The notes under the pieces: generated by a model
Database searches by the model: none
What the model saw: only the letters and a program-made list of their open reading frames with translations
Told to the model about the DNA's origin: nothing
Assembly (NCBI RefSeq): GCF_020151015.1
Contig: NZ_CP083746.1
Coordinates: forward strand, 3,129,001 to 3,193,000
From: Pseudomonas sp. p1(2021b)
GTDB taxonomy: Bacteria > Pseudomonadota > Gammaproteobacteria > Pseudomonadales > Pseudomonadaceae
DNA: 64,000 nucleotides
Reading direction: 5' to 3'
Shown: positions 1 to 12,225 of the stretch, one piece after another
Numbering within the stretch: the first letter of the stretch is position 1
Layout of the letters: the number at the start of each line of letters is the position of its first letter
Translations under genes and position numbers: made by a program

Positions 1-876
1 GTGGGTCTTGTGCACGATCACGCCCTGCACCGGAACCAGGCGATAGTAGAAATCGGTGCCCGGCGGGTCGTTGGGGCGGCGCGTGGCGATCAGGTCGACC
101 GGCTGGCCGCTGGGCGTGCGCGAACGCACCCACTGGAAGAAGTGGCCCGGCTCACCGCCAACGAAATGGATGTGCGCCAGGAACAGGTGCTCGTACAGCC
201 AACGGCCGACCAGCGCCTCGGTGGAGCCGGGGCGGTTGAACAGCTCTTCCCATTCGGCGATCTGCCTGGCCTCGGCCGGGCTTGGCTGGATCGGCTGGTA
301 TTCGACCGGCGCACCGGCAGCCAGCCAGCGTTGCATCGTGTGGTACTCGGTATCGCTCAGGCCGGTGACTGCCAGCGGCATGCCCTCCTTCGGGTGGGCA
401 CCGGCGTAGGCATCGAACTCGTGGGGCAAGGGGCACATGTTGTTGCGGTTCAGGCCCAGCACGATCTCCTCGGGCAGCTTGGCATTGGGCGTGAGCGGTG
501 TACGGTGGCCCAGCTCGAGCATGCGCGCCATCAAGGCCGCCTGGCTGCCCTGGTTGTCGAGTACCGAATAGAAACCCTTCTTGCGCCAGGCCTCCTCGCT
601 GTGGGCATCGTAGAACAGGCGCGTGGTCGGCACGGCCTTGCTGCGCTCGCCTTGGTACACCGGCGTCTTGGACGCACCGCGCACCGCGCCTTCGGGGCTT
701 TCCAGCTTGAGCTGGCAGGCCGCGTCGTTGCAGGCATGGCAGGCCACGCATTTCTCGGTGAAGATCGGTTGGATGTCCCGGGTGTACGAAATCGCCGAGC
801 TCGATTGGGGGGCTTGCCCGGCCGCCACGCCGCTGATGAGCAGGGCGAAGGCGCCAGCAAGTAAACGATGCACCAT
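1..876 (-). CDS. cti: Fatty acid cis/trans isomerase, 3' end missing
   Basis: Periplasmic c-type haem protein that converts cis to trans unsaturated fatty acids in membrane phospholipids, a rapid solvent and heat stress response in Pseudomonas. The visible 292 residues start with a hydrophobic signal peptide (about residues 4-20) followed by a CVACH haem motif at residues 43-47, which fits the family. The gene is divergent from metH, a neighbourhood I recall for cti in P. putida. The ATG at 876 has AGGA ten bases upstream; an in-frame ATG at 906 is possible. The gene runs off the left edge, so the C-terminal part is not visible. Identity rests on recognising the family and its context. Confidence 0.85.
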   Translation of the reverse strand, partial: MVHRLLAGAFALLISGVAAGQAPQSSSAISYTRDIQPIFTEKCVACHACNDAACQLKLESPEGAVRGASKTPVYQGERSKAVPTTRLFYDAHSEEAWRKKGFYSVLDNQGSQAALMARMLELGHRTPLTPNAKLPEEIVLGLNRNNMCPLPHEFDAYAGAHPKEGMPLAVTGLSDTEYHTMQRWLAAGAPVEYQPIQPSPAEARQIAEWEELFNRPGSTEALVGRWLYEHLFLAHIHFVGGEPGHFFQWVRSRTPSGQPVDLIATRRPNDPPGTDFYYRLVPVQGVIVHKTH

Positions 877-1051
877 GTGCCGAATGTCCTGGTTCTTGAA
901 AGCCATCACGATTTGCCTGTCCGGTCCCTGGGTGCTTGCTACGTGCCCGTCAACATGAAGCAAATTCATGCAAATGGCCAACACGTCTAAAATCCGTGCA
1001 GCTTTGTTATTATTCAGCACCTTCCGAAATTTGCCCGACCAGGTAGTTCCT

Positions 1052-4759
<3,708 letters not shown>

Positions 4760-4767
4760 TCGTGCAT

Positions 4768-4872
4768 GGGGCCGCTTTGCGGCCCTTTCGCGGCACAAGG
4801 CCGCTCCTACAGGATGATGCGCCAGCCCTGTAGGAGCGGCCTTGTGCCGCGAAAGGGCTGCAAGGCAGCCCC
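4768..4872. repeat. REP pair forming a long hairpin after metH
   Basis: Two REP-type palindromes face each other. Positions 4783-4812 and 4828-4857 are a perfect 30-base inverted repeat with a 15-base loop, and imperfect outer arms extend the pairing to about 4768 and 4872. The core matches the P. putida REP style (GCGGCACAAGGCCGCTCC). No T tract follows, so it is more likely a REP doublet that may also stabilise or end the metH transcript than a simple terminator. Confidence 0.85.
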
Positions 4873-4922
4873 ATACAGCTGTCTACACTGTCCCTGATTG
4901 CCTCTGTTTCAAGGAGCCCTTC

Positions 4923-5141
4923 ATGGACGACAACGACCCAGGCAAAGCCCCTACCTTCTGGCAGATGCTGCAAAGCATCCTCGCCGCCGCCTTCGGCGTG
5001 CAAAGCGGCAAGAACCGCGCCCGAGACTTCACCCACGGCAAGGCCAGCCACTTCATCGTGCTGGGCACCTTGTTCACCCTGGTTTTCATCCTCGTGCTGG
5101 TGGGCCTGGTGCAACTGGCCCTGCACCTGACCGCTCGCTAG
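4923..5141 (+). CDS. DUF2970 family small membrane protein
   Basis: A 72-residue protein of the DUF2970 type, common and uncharacterised in Pseudomonas. An amphipathic N-terminal half (TFWQMLQSILAAAFGV) precedes a charged stretch and one clear C-terminal membrane helix, about residues 45-69, ending in TAR. The ATG at 4923 is preceded by CAAGGAG; the longer open frame upstream reads through the REP hairpin and is not credible. It is a single gene followed by an intrinsic terminator. Function is unknown; a role at the inner membrane is inferred only from the helix. Confidence 0.8.
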   Translation: MDDNDPGKAPTFWQMLQSILAAAFGVQSGKNRARDFTHGKASHFIVLGTLFTLVFILVLVGLVQLALHLTAR

Positions 5142-5149
5142 AACGCATG

Positions 5150-5188
5150 CCGCCCGCAGATATCCCTTCCGCGGGCGGTTCTGGTTTT
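5150..5188 (+). terminator. Intrinsic terminator after the DUF2970 gene
   Basis: The arms CCGCCCGC (5150-5157) and GCGGGCGG (5171-5178) form an eight-base-pair stem. It is followed by TTCTGGTTTT, nine bases after the upstream stop codon. Confidence 0.75.
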
Positions 5189-5210
5189 GCTCATGGTCTT
5201 AGGTTCGGCG

Positions 5211-5324
5211 TTACTGGTGGCTGACCCAATACACGGCGGCCACGACGACGAGGATGATCAGGCAGAGGATCGCCCAGGCGTCGACACTGCTGTCAGCTTT
5301 GCGCAACTTGGTCGAATTTCCCAT
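5211..5324 (-). CDS. Small single-pass membrane protein, 37 aa
   Basis: A 37-residue reading frame with a polar N-terminus (MGNSTKLRKADSS), then one hydrophobic helix from about Trp17 to Trp33 rich in I, L and V, and a short SHQ tail. The layout is a typical small inner-membrane peptide. It lies between two converging transcription units. The ATG at 5324 is preceded by an AAGAGGCAATGC stretch that offers a usable ribosome site. I do not recognise a named family. Confidence rests on the clean helix, the start signal and an otherwise empty gap. Confidence 0.6.
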   Translation of the reverse strand: MGNSTKLRKADSSVDAWAILCLIILVVVAAVYWVSHQ

Positions 5325-5406
5325 TGCATTGCCTCTTGTAGTGGTTATGGGAATGCACTTCAACCAGCAGTTAAGACCAGCAATGCCCTTCCCTCAAGCA
5401 GGGTTT

Positions 5407-6486
5407 TCAATACTCGACGGGCGACGTCAGGAAAGGGTAATGAAAGTCGAGCGAACGGCCCTGGGCGCTGTAACGGCGAAAATCGACACCCAGGTCGTCC
5501 CGCTGTAGCAGGTCGAGCCAACGCCGCGCCTTGGCCTGGTCGATCAACTGCAGCACCGGAATGTGGTGCTCGGCCAGCCCGTCACGGTTGATCGCCAGCC
5601 CCTGAGCGTCATCGTGAAGCATCACCATGGCCCAGCCGCCCAAGGTGAAATGCCCGCCCATCAGCACCCCCAGGCGCCCTTCGATACGCGCACGCAGGGC
5701 CTCGGGCGAGCTGTTGATTGCACTGAAGATCACGTCCCGGCCAGGCTTGCGCCCCGCCTCCTCGAAGGCCTGCATGGCCCCGAAGGCCATCTCGTCGTTG
5801 GCCGACCACACCAGTTGCGTGTGCGGGTAACGCGCTTGCAACACCTGGGCCTGCTCGTAGGCACGCTGGCGGCTCCAACCGCCGTAGACCACCTGGCGCA
5901 GGCGCACCTGGGGAAGGTCGGCCAGGGCGCGGCGCATGCCTTGCTCGCGCAGCTGCGACGCCGGCGTGGTCTTGACCCCAGCGAATGCCACCAGGTCCAC
6001 CGGGCCGGCGCCTGGCGGCAACAGCGCGACCATTTCACGCAGCATCTGGTACCCGGCCTGTTCATCATTGCCGGTCAGGGTGCCGAGCAAGGGCGCATAC
6101 TTGCCCGGCTGGGCCTGGACGCTCTGCGCCTGGGCCTCGGTCAACCCGTTGTTGACCAGGAACAGCTTGACCCCAAGGCCTCGGGACAGACGGATGATTT
6201 CAGGGGCCAGGTACTGTTCGTTGACCAGCACCAAGTAATCCGGCCGCCGGGGACCGGCCAGCACGGCCTTGGCCTGGGTCAGGGCGAGGTCCGTACGCCG
6301 CTCGCTGTATTCGATCTGAAGGTCCATGCCCAACTCATCGGCCGCCGCCTGCATGAAGCGTGAATAACCCACCCAGAACGTATCGTTGGAATAGCCCGGG
6401 TTGAGGAACACTACGGAGGCGGCCTGTGCGCTCGCCGCTGCCAGGGGCAGGCTCAGGCACAGGCCCCGGCACAAGGCCTTGAGCAT
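5407..6486 (-). CDS. Periplasmic sugar-type ABC substrate-binding protein
   Basis: A 359-residue exported protein with a signal peptide ending in AAASAQA near residue 22, followed by a type I periplasmic-binding fold of the LacI/ribose-binding class: FLNPGYSNDTFW at the start of the first lobe, then alternating beta-alpha units, and WSANDEMAFGAMQAFEEAG, the usual hinge-side motif that reports D-type sugar or autoinducer binding. No permease or ATPase genes flank it, so it is an orphan binding protein. It may serve a distant transporter or act as a periplasmic sensor partner. Ligand unknown. Confidence 0.85.
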   Translation of the reverse strand: MLKALCRGLCLSLPLAAASAQAASVVFLNPGYSNDTFWVGYSRFMQAAADELGMDLQIEYSERRTDLALTQAKAVLAGPRRPDYLVLVNEQYLAPEIIRLSRGLGVKLFLVNNGLTEAQAQSVQAQPGKYAPLLGTLTGNDEQAGYQMLREMVALLPPGAGPVDLVAFAGVKTTPASQLREQGMRRALADLPQVRLRQVVYGGWSRQRAYEQAQVLQARYPHTQLVWSANDEMAFGAMQAFEEAGRKPGRDVIFSAINSSPEALRARIEGRLGVLMGGHFTLGGWAMVMLHDDAQGLAINRDGLAEHHIPVLQLIDQAKARRWLDLLQRDDLGVDFRRYSAQGRSLDFHYPFLTSPVEY

Positions 6487-6702
6487 GCGAATACATCCCT
6501 GCGAAGCAAACCCGGGATTATAAACAGACCCAGCGATTGCGCGAGCAAATGGCAGTCAGTCTCACTTAGTCCAATTGGTTCTTTTCATATGCAAAAACAT
6601 CACTTTAGCGCATAAACACAACCTGATATCGTGCCTCGGCTCCGATGCGGAGTGCGCGGCCGTGCGCGCGAATTGCTGCCTGCAGCCTGAGACAGGACTT
6701 AT

Positions 6703-8355
6703 ATGTACGTATACGACGAGTACGACCAGCGGATCATCGAGGACCGCGTCAAGCAGTTCCGGGATCAGACCCGCCGCTACCTGGCCGGTGAGCTGAGCGA
6801 AGAAGAATTCCGCCCTCTGCGCCTGCAGAACGGCCTTTATATCCAGCGTTTCGCCCCGATGCTGCGGGTCGCCGTGCCGTATGGCCAGCTCAACGCCCGT
6901 CAGGTCCGCGTGCTGGCCAAGATCGCCCGCGACTACGACAAGGGCTACGCCCACATCAGTACCCGCCAGAACGTGCAGTACAACTGGCCGGCGCTGGAAG
7001 ACATCCCGGATATCCTGGCCGAGCTGGCCACTGTGCAGATGCACGCGATCCAGACCAGCGGCAACTGCCTGCGCAACACCACCACCGACCAGTTCGCCGG
7101 TGTCGCCGCCGACGAGGTGATCGACCCGCGCCCGTGGTGCGAGATCGTCCGCCAGTGGACCACCTTCCACCCGGAATTCGCCTACCTGCCGCGCAAGTTC
7201 AAGATCGCCATCAACGGCTCGAAGGAAGACCGCGCGGCCATCGAAGTACACGACATCGGCCTGGAGCCTGTGTACAACGAGGCCGGCGAACTGGGCTTCC
7301 GCGTCCTGGTCGGCGGCGGCCTGGGCCGTACCCCGGTGGTGGGCTCGTTCATCAATGAGTTCCTGCCCTGGCAGGACCTGATCAGCTACCTGGATGCCAT
7401 CCTGCGCGTGTACAACCGTTACGGTCGCCGTGACAACAAGTACAAGGCGCGGATCAAGATCCTGGTCAAGGCCCTGACGCCTGAAGTGTTCGCCGAGAAG
7501 GTCGAAGCCGAGATGGTCCACCTGCGCGGCGGCCCGACCACCCTGACCGAAGCGGAACTGCAGCGTGTCTCACGCCACTTCGTCGACCCGGCCTACCTGG
7601 CCCTGGACAACGTTGATTACTCCTCGCTGGACCAGGACTACCCAGGCTTCGCCCGCTGGCGTGCGCGCAACACCCGCGCCCACAAGAAACCTGGCTATGT
7701 GGCCGTCACCCTGTCGCTCAAGCCCACCGGCGTCGCCCCGGGCGACATCAGCGACAAGCAGCTCGACGCCGTGGCCGACCTCGCCGAGCGCTACAGCTTC
7801 GGCTTCCTGCGTACGTCCCACGAGCAGAACATCATCCTCGCCGATGTCGAGCAGCGCCAGCTGCACGCCCTGTGGCTGGAACTGCGCGAGCTGGGCTTCG
7901 CCACGCCGAACGTTGGCCTGTTGACCGACATCATCTGCTGCCCGGGCGGCGACTACTGCTCCCTGGCCAATGCCAAATCGATCCCGATCGCCGAGTCCAT
8001 CCAGCGCCGCTTCGACGACCTGGACTACCTGTTCGACATCGGCGAGATCGACCTGAACATCTCCGGTTGCATGAACGCCTGCGGCCACCACCACGTCGGC
8101 CACATCGGCATCCTCGGCGTGGACAAGAAGGGCGAGGAGTTCTACCAGGTTTCCCTGGGCGGCAATGCCGCGCGCGATGCCAGCCTGGGCAAGATCCTCG
8201 GTCCGTCCTTCGCCCAGGACGAAATGGCCGACGTGATCGAGAAGCTGATCGACGTGTACGTGGAACAACGTACCGAGGAAGAACGCTTCATCGACACCTA
8301 CCAGCGCATCGGTATCGACCCTTTCAAGGAACGCGTCTATGCAGCGAATCATTAA
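6703..8355 (+). CDS. cysI: Sulfite reductase haemoprotein
   Basis: Reduces sulfite to sulfide with six electrons in assimilatory cysteine synthesis. The 550 residues have two nitrite/sulfite reductase half-repeats. The siroheme and 4Fe-4S ligands are visible: Cys413 and Cys419 (CPGGDYC) and Cys456 and Cys460 (CMNAC). The form is the pseudomonad one, related to ferredoxin-dependent nitrite/sulfite reductases, with no cysJ beside it. The ATG at 6703 follows GAGACAGGAC. The 216-base upstream region probably holds its CysB-controlled promoter, but I could not define a site. It overlaps the next gene by 17 bases. Confidence 0.95.
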   Translation: MYVYDEYDQRIIEDRVKQFRDQTRRYLAGELSEEEFRPLRLQNGLYIQRFAPMLRVAVPYGQLNARQVRVLAKIARDYDKGYAHISTRQNVQYNWPALEDIPDILAELATVQMHAIQTSGNCLRNTTTDQFAGVAADEVIDPRPWCEIVRQWTTFHPEFAYLPRKFKIAINGSKEDRAAIEVHDIGLEPVYNEAGELGFRVLVGGGLGRTPVVGSFINEFLPWQDLISYLDAILRVYNRYGRRDNKYKARIKILVKALTPEVFAEKVEAEMVHLRGGPTTLTEAELQRVSRHFVDPAYLALDNVDYSSLDQDYPGFARWRARNTRAHKKPGYVAVTLSLKPTGVAPGDISDKQLDAVADLAERYSFGFLRTSHEQNIILADVEQRQLHALWLELRELGFATPNVGLLTDIICCPGGDYCSLANAKSIPIAESIQRRFDDLDYLFDIGEIDLNISGCMNACGHHHVGHIGILGVDKKGEEFYQVSLGGNAARDASLGKILGPSFAQDEMADVIEKLIDVYVEQRTEEERFIDTYQRIGIDPFKERVYAANH

Positions 8356-8833
8356 GAACAACCAACTGGTCGACGAAACCTGGCACCTGTTGCCCAAGGA
8401 AACCTCGTTCGACGAGTTGACCAACTGCGACGACTACATCGTCCCTCTGCAGATGTGGCGCGACCATGCCCATGCCCTCAAGGCCCGCGACGGCGGCCTG
8501 GGCGTGTGGCTGGACAGCGACGAGGAAGCCGAGGAAATCGGTGACGACGTGCAGCACTTCCAGGTCATCGCCCTGAACTTCCCGGCGTTCACAGACGGGC
8601 GCAACTATTCCAATGCGCGCCTGCTGCGTGACCGCTACAAGTTCAAGGGCGAGTTACGCGCCATCGGCGACGTGCTGCGCGACCAGCTGTTCTACATGGC
8701 CCGCTGCGGCTTCGACGCCTTCGCCATCCGCGCCGACAAGGACCCGGAAGACGCGCTGCAAGGTCTGAAGGACTTCTCGGTGACCTACCAGGGCGCCACC
8801 GACGAGCCGCTGCCGCTGTTCCGTCGTCGCTGA
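8339..8833 (+). CDS. DUF934 protein, sulfite reduction partner
   Basis: A 164-residue member of the DUF934 family, annotated in many proteobacteria as an oxidoreductase probably involved in sulfite reduction because it almost always follows cysI. The conserved core reads FPAFTDGRNYSNARLLRDRYKFKGELRAIGDVLRDQ in pieces from about residue 80, followed by MARCGFDAFAIR. The ATG at 8339 lies inside the end of cysI, so the two are translationally coupled. Its biochemical role is not established. A link to electron delivery for CysI, which lacks a neighbouring CysJ, is an inference from position. Confidence 0.9.
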   Translation: MQRIIKNNQLVDETWHLLPKETSFDELTNCDDYIVPLQMWRDHAHALKARDGGLGVWLDSDEEAEEIGDDVQHFQVIALNFPAFTDGRNYSNARLLRDRYKFKGELRAIGDVLRDQLFYMARCGFDAFAIRADKDPEDALQGLKDFSVTYQGATDEPLPLFRRR

Positions 8834-8852
8834 TCGTCGCCTGCGATGCCAG

Positions 8853-8887
8853 ACGGCCCGCCTCCATGGCGGGCCGTTTCGTTTTCT
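8853..8887 (+). terminator. Intrinsic terminator of the cysI operon
   Basis: A ten-base-pair stem, ACGGCCCGCC (8853-8862) with GGCGGGCCGT (8868-8877), has a five-base loop and is followed by TTCGTTTTC. Confidence 0.85.
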
Positions 8888-8892
8888 GTGTC

Positions 8893-9023
8893 GGTCCTTT
8901 CGCGGGTAAACCCGCTTCCACAGGTACAGCGTCGTCGGTCCTTTTGCGGTAACAGCTACTGTATTGTTCTTGGGCGTAACGCGATCCTTGTGGGAGCGGG
9001 TTTACCCGCGAAGAGGCCGGCAC
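8893..9023. repeat. REP doublet between cysI operon and dkgB
   Basis: Two inverted copies of the pseudomonad REP core (CGCGGGTAAACCCGC) sit at about 8893-8923 and 8986-9023, with a third, degenerate fragment (CTTTTGCGGTAAC) between them. Together with the terminator and the dkgB upstream region this accounts for the 381-base gap 8834-9214. I see no gene in it. Confidence 0.85.
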
Positions 9024-9214
9024 TGGATAAGCCGATTTCCCCGCAACAAAATCACGACTTGATTGTTGATTCTTGATCGTGAATCAAATGACCTTGGCCC
9101 TGCCCTGCCTTAATCTATCCCCCCGAAACCCGCACACTGCATCCCACACGAAGCGCGATCGAACCCCAGCGACCACGCTCGGTTCGGTTCCCCTCACTCA
9201 CCAGGAGCAGATCC

Positions 9215-10018
9215 ATGAGCATTCCATCCTTCGGCCTCGGCACCTTCCGCCTTACCGGCCAGGCCGTCATCGACTCGGTCAAGTCCGCACTGGAGCTGGG
9301 CTACCGCGTCATCGACACCGCGCAGATCTATGGCAACGAAGCCGACGTCGGCCAGGCCATCGCCGAAAGCGGCGTGCCCCGTAGCGAGCTGTTCATCACC
9401 ACCAAGATCTGGGTCGACAACTACGCGGCCGACAAGCTGATCCCCAGCCTGCGCGAAAGCCTGGCCAAGCTCCGCACCGACTATGTCGACCTGCTGCTGA
9501 TCCACTGGCCGGCCCCGGGTAATGGCGTCGAACTGGTCGAATACATGACCGCCCTGGCCGAAGCCAAGAAACAAGGCCTGACCCGCCAGATCGGCGTCTC
9601 CAACTTCAATATCGAGCTGACCCGTCAGGCCATCGACGTGGTTGGCGAAGGCGAGATCGCGACCAACCAGATCGAGCTCAGCCCGTACCTGCAGAATGCC
9701 AAGCTGACCGCCTTCCTGAAGGCGCAAGGCATTGCGGTGACTTCCTACATGACCCTGGCCTACGGCAAGGTGCTCAAGGACCCGCTGCTGGCCGAGATCG
9801 CCGCCAAGCACAAGGCCACCGTGGCACAAGTTGCTCTGGCCTGGGCCCTGCAATTGGGTTACGCGGTCATCCCATCCTCCACCAAGCCGGAGAACCTGGC
9901 CAGCAACCTGCTCGCCCGCGACCTGCGCCTGGACGACGAAGACATGGCACGTATCGCTACGCTCGAGCGCAATGGCCGTGAAGTCAGCCCCGACGGCCTG
10001 GCGCCGACCTGGGACTGA
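9215..10018 (+). CDS. dkgB: 2,5-diketo-D-gluconate reductase B, aldo/keto reductase
   Basis: NADPH-dependent aldo/keto reductase of 267 residues that closely follows E. coli DkgB from start to finish, including the ending [10 protein letters not shown]. The catalytic tetrad is visible: Asp34 and Tyr39 ([15 protein letters not shown]), Lys64 (TTKIW) and His97 (LLIHWP). The cofactor-binding [10 protein letters not shown] lies near the C-terminus. Likely substrates are 2,5-diketogluconate, methylglyoxal and other small carbonyls. The ATG at 9215 has CAGGAG ten bases upstream. The gene is single and followed by REP elements. Confidence 0.92.
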   Translation: MSIPSFGLGTFRLTGQAVIDSVKSALELGYRVIDTAQIYGNEADVGQAIAESGVPRSELFITTKIWVDNYAADKLIPSLRESLAKLRTDYVDLLLIHWPAPGNGVELVEYMTALAEAKKQGLTRQIGVSNFNIELTRQAIDVVGEGEIATNQIELSPYLQNAKLTAFLKAQGIAVTSYMTLAYGKVLKDPLLAEIAAKHKATVAQVALAWALQLGYAVIPSSTKPENLASNLLARDLRLDDEDMARIATLERNGREVSPDGLAPTWD

Positions 10019-10030
10019 CCACCACACAGC

Positions 10031-10192
10031 GTGGGGTCGCTTCGCGACCCATCGCGGCACAAGGCCGCTCCCACAACGGCCACGTCGTCCTGCACGCGCA
10101 GCGTAGCGTCACGATGGCCTTGCAGGAGCAGCCTTGTGCCGCGATGGGTCTGTGGAGCGGCCTTGCGCCGCGATGGGCTGCAAAGCAGCCCC
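10031..10192. repeat. Cluster of three REP-like palindromes
   Basis: Three REP-related units follow dkgB: about 10031-10078 (TCGCGGCACAAGGCCGCTCCCAC), 10119-10150 in inverted orientation, and 10152-10192, which ends in GGGCTGCAAAGCAGCCCC. They mark the boundary between core DNA and the accessory block that starts right after. Confidence 0.8.
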
Positions 10193-10450
10193 TTATACCC
10201 CATCACCCCAACACTTCCCTTTTAAAAACGGCAAGCAACACGCGCAATAAAACCAACAACAAAGACCATTCCTACAACAAACCAATTAACTTCCTACATT
10301 TCGAAACACGCAATTAAAATTTACCCAGTCAAAAAACCTTGTAGTTCATTGACTGAAGTTCCTCGCTATTTTCTACTTCCCTGCACACCACTTACCCATT
10401 CCTGCAGGACGCAGGGCATGAATCAACATGCACAGTAAGGAATGCAGACC
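10193..10450. other. AT-rich upstream region of the toxin cassette
   Basis: This non-coding stretch is markedly richer in A and T than its surroundings. A weak sigma-70-like pair is TTGACT at 10349-10354 with TCTACT at 10372-10377, 17 bases apart. The base composition suggests the upstream DNA came in with the cassette. I see no gene here. Confidence 0.4.
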
Positions 10451-11474
10451 ATGTACTACATCCCCCCGCTTTGCACACGCACCAATCCCTGGGGCGAAAA
10501 CCCCCGCGGGCTGCTCGGCAAAGGTGAATTGCCCTGGCCTGAACTGGTCGCCGCTCGAGCCTTCCCGTCATTGATCGACATCGAAGGCTGGTATAACACC
10601 GACGACTACAGTGCAGCGATGTTCCTGGCCAATGAGCTAGCGATGCCCGACGCCGAGATGTCGGCAGACGAGGCCCAGGAGTCGCTTACCCTCCTGCTCA
10701 GCCTGTTCGCCAGGCTCGAAAACGTCGGCCGGAATACTGTCCAAGAGCTCGAAGCCTTGCGCGAACGCGCCGAGTCGATCCCGACCATAGGGCCGCTCTG
10801 GTTCTCCCCCGCCAGCCTCCCCAGCACGCTGGGCACTGTCATCCACCTGGTGTATGCGGCGTCGAACACCAAGCGCTTGATCGACCTGCTGGACCTGCCC
10901 GAACCTCTGAAGAAAGACCTCAAGGCCTGGGCCGCGGAGCGCGGGCATGCAGGCAGCCGCTCGGCCCGCAAGTCGTTTCGGCGCCGGATTAAATTGGTGC
11001 ACGTGGGCGGTGCACTCAAGTTCCAGGTGCCGGTGATGAAGGGAGCGGCCCATTACAATTTTGGTGCGTTGCGGGTGGGGAACAATATCCATATGCCAGC
11101 TCATCAGGCTCAGCGATTGCTGAACAGTCGCGTGGGGCTTGATCCACGGACGTATGGTTCGAGGGGATTCGCGAAGATTATTTCGAGCAATGCGGTGGGG
11201 GCCCTATTGTCGTTCGGCCCACAAGCCGTTATCGATGCCAGGGCTTCCCAGTCATTAGGTGAGTTCTGGGAGCGGTCTGCGTATAGCCAACCCGCCAATT
11301 TAGCTGCCTTTGCGGGGGGGCGTATTGGCTACGGTTTTTCTTGCCTCATTGGGTGTCCCGTTAGTAATTGTAATCGGCATGTCTTTTATAGCCGGAACAA
11401 TAGCGCAAAAAGAATTCATCGAGCGTGGACTAGACAAAAAATATGGTGATTGGCTAACAAGAGGCAGGATGTGA
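10451..11474 (+). pseudogene. Candidate T6SS pore-forming effector, frameshifted at a G7 run
   Basis: As written the frame stops at 11449 with a polar tail (SRNNSAKRIHRAWTRQKIW). If one G of the run 11314-11320 is removed, translation continues as AGGVLATVFLASLGVPLV with a second hydrophobic stretch (VIVIGMSFIAGTIAQ) and a charged tail ending at the TGA at 11472-11474, one base before the next ATG. The restored protein has about 340 residues: a soluble N-terminal part, a basic region near residue 180 (SRSARKSFRRRIK), and a hydrophobic C-terminus. Position ahead of a membrane protein and vgrG suggests a membrane-acting type VI effector. No named family was recognised. The ATG at 10451 has AAGGA nine bases upstream; the ATG at 10442 lies too close to it. 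A sequencing error is possible. Confidence 0.6.
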
Positions 11475-11475
11475 A

Positions 11476-12180
11476 ATGCCATTCTCAGATGCCTATGCAC
11501 TGTTCAAGGCAACTCGCTACGGCATGATATTTACGCTCATCTGTTTACTTATTGCCAGCCTAGAATCCGAGTGGATGTCTGCACCCGCATTAGTACTCTC
11601 CATCTTTATAGCCTGGGAAAGAAGTCAGTGCGCTTATGTCAGCAATAGCTATAGTCGCTTCTGCATACAGCTTATAACCTACCTGTTTTCCATGGATGTT
11701 TTCATATTTGGCGCACACACATACACCCTTGCCTCCGCAAAGTGGGGATGGATCCTAGGCACTTTAGTATTTTTCTCTGCACAGCTTCTGACCGGGATGA
11801 CTTACGTCCTAGCCTCCCGTTTAAAATTGAAAACCTTGCCTTACGAGATACGCGATGGAAGAGTTCATGTCACTTCTCGCCGAAGCCGCTATGTTTCTCC
11901 AGTTTGGGTTGGCTTTTGTACTCTTGGCAGTGGCGCTGTTGGCCAATTGTTGACCGAATACCCCACCGCGACGCTTGTGATGTGCATAGTCCTACCTTCG
12001 ATTGTGATCATAAGCATCTGGCGCACAGTCGCCGGCCTCGCTCACCTGCGCGCGGAAGAACGTCGCAAGGGCGTGCGCTACACCTTCTCCAACCTCGAAG
12101 AAATCCAAGCCATACGCGCCCGCTCTTGGGCCGCACGCCTGTTCATCGCCTTCAACAACCTCGTCAGCAGGCAACGATAG
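11476..12180 (+). CDS. Multi-pass membrane protein, candidate immunity protein
   Basis: A 234-residue integral membrane protein with about five or six hydrophobic segments: near residues 15-28, 35-48, 62-80, 90-112, 143-160 and 166-185, then a charged, cytoplasmic-looking C-terminal tail. Its ATG follows the restored stop of the upstream gene by one base (TGAAATG), so the two should be translated together. The first half uses many A/T-ending codons, unlike the chromosome around it. A membrane protein directly behind a toxin with a hydrophobic C-terminus is the usual arrangement for immunity to pore formers. No family was recognised, so the role is an inference. Confidence 0.65.
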   Translation: MPFSDAYALFKATRYGMIFTLICLLIASLESEWMSAPALVLSIFIAWERSQCAYVSNSYSRFCIQLITYLFSMDVFIFGAHTYTLASAKWGWILGTLVFFSAQLLTGMTYVLASRLKLKTLPYEIRDGRVHVTSRRSRYVSPVWVGFCTLGSGAVGQLLTEYPTATLVMCIVLPSIVIISIWRTVAGLAHLRAEERRKGVRYTFSNLEEIQAIRARSWAARLFIAFNNLVSRQR

Positions 12181-12225
12181 GTCAGTGCCTTCAATCGGCC
12201 CGCGCCGCTACTCAGGAGAAACGAC

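Noticed and set aside
10442..10450. ATG at 10442 as the toxin start
   Set aside because: It has no spacing from AAGGA; the ATG at 10451 is nine bases downstream of it.
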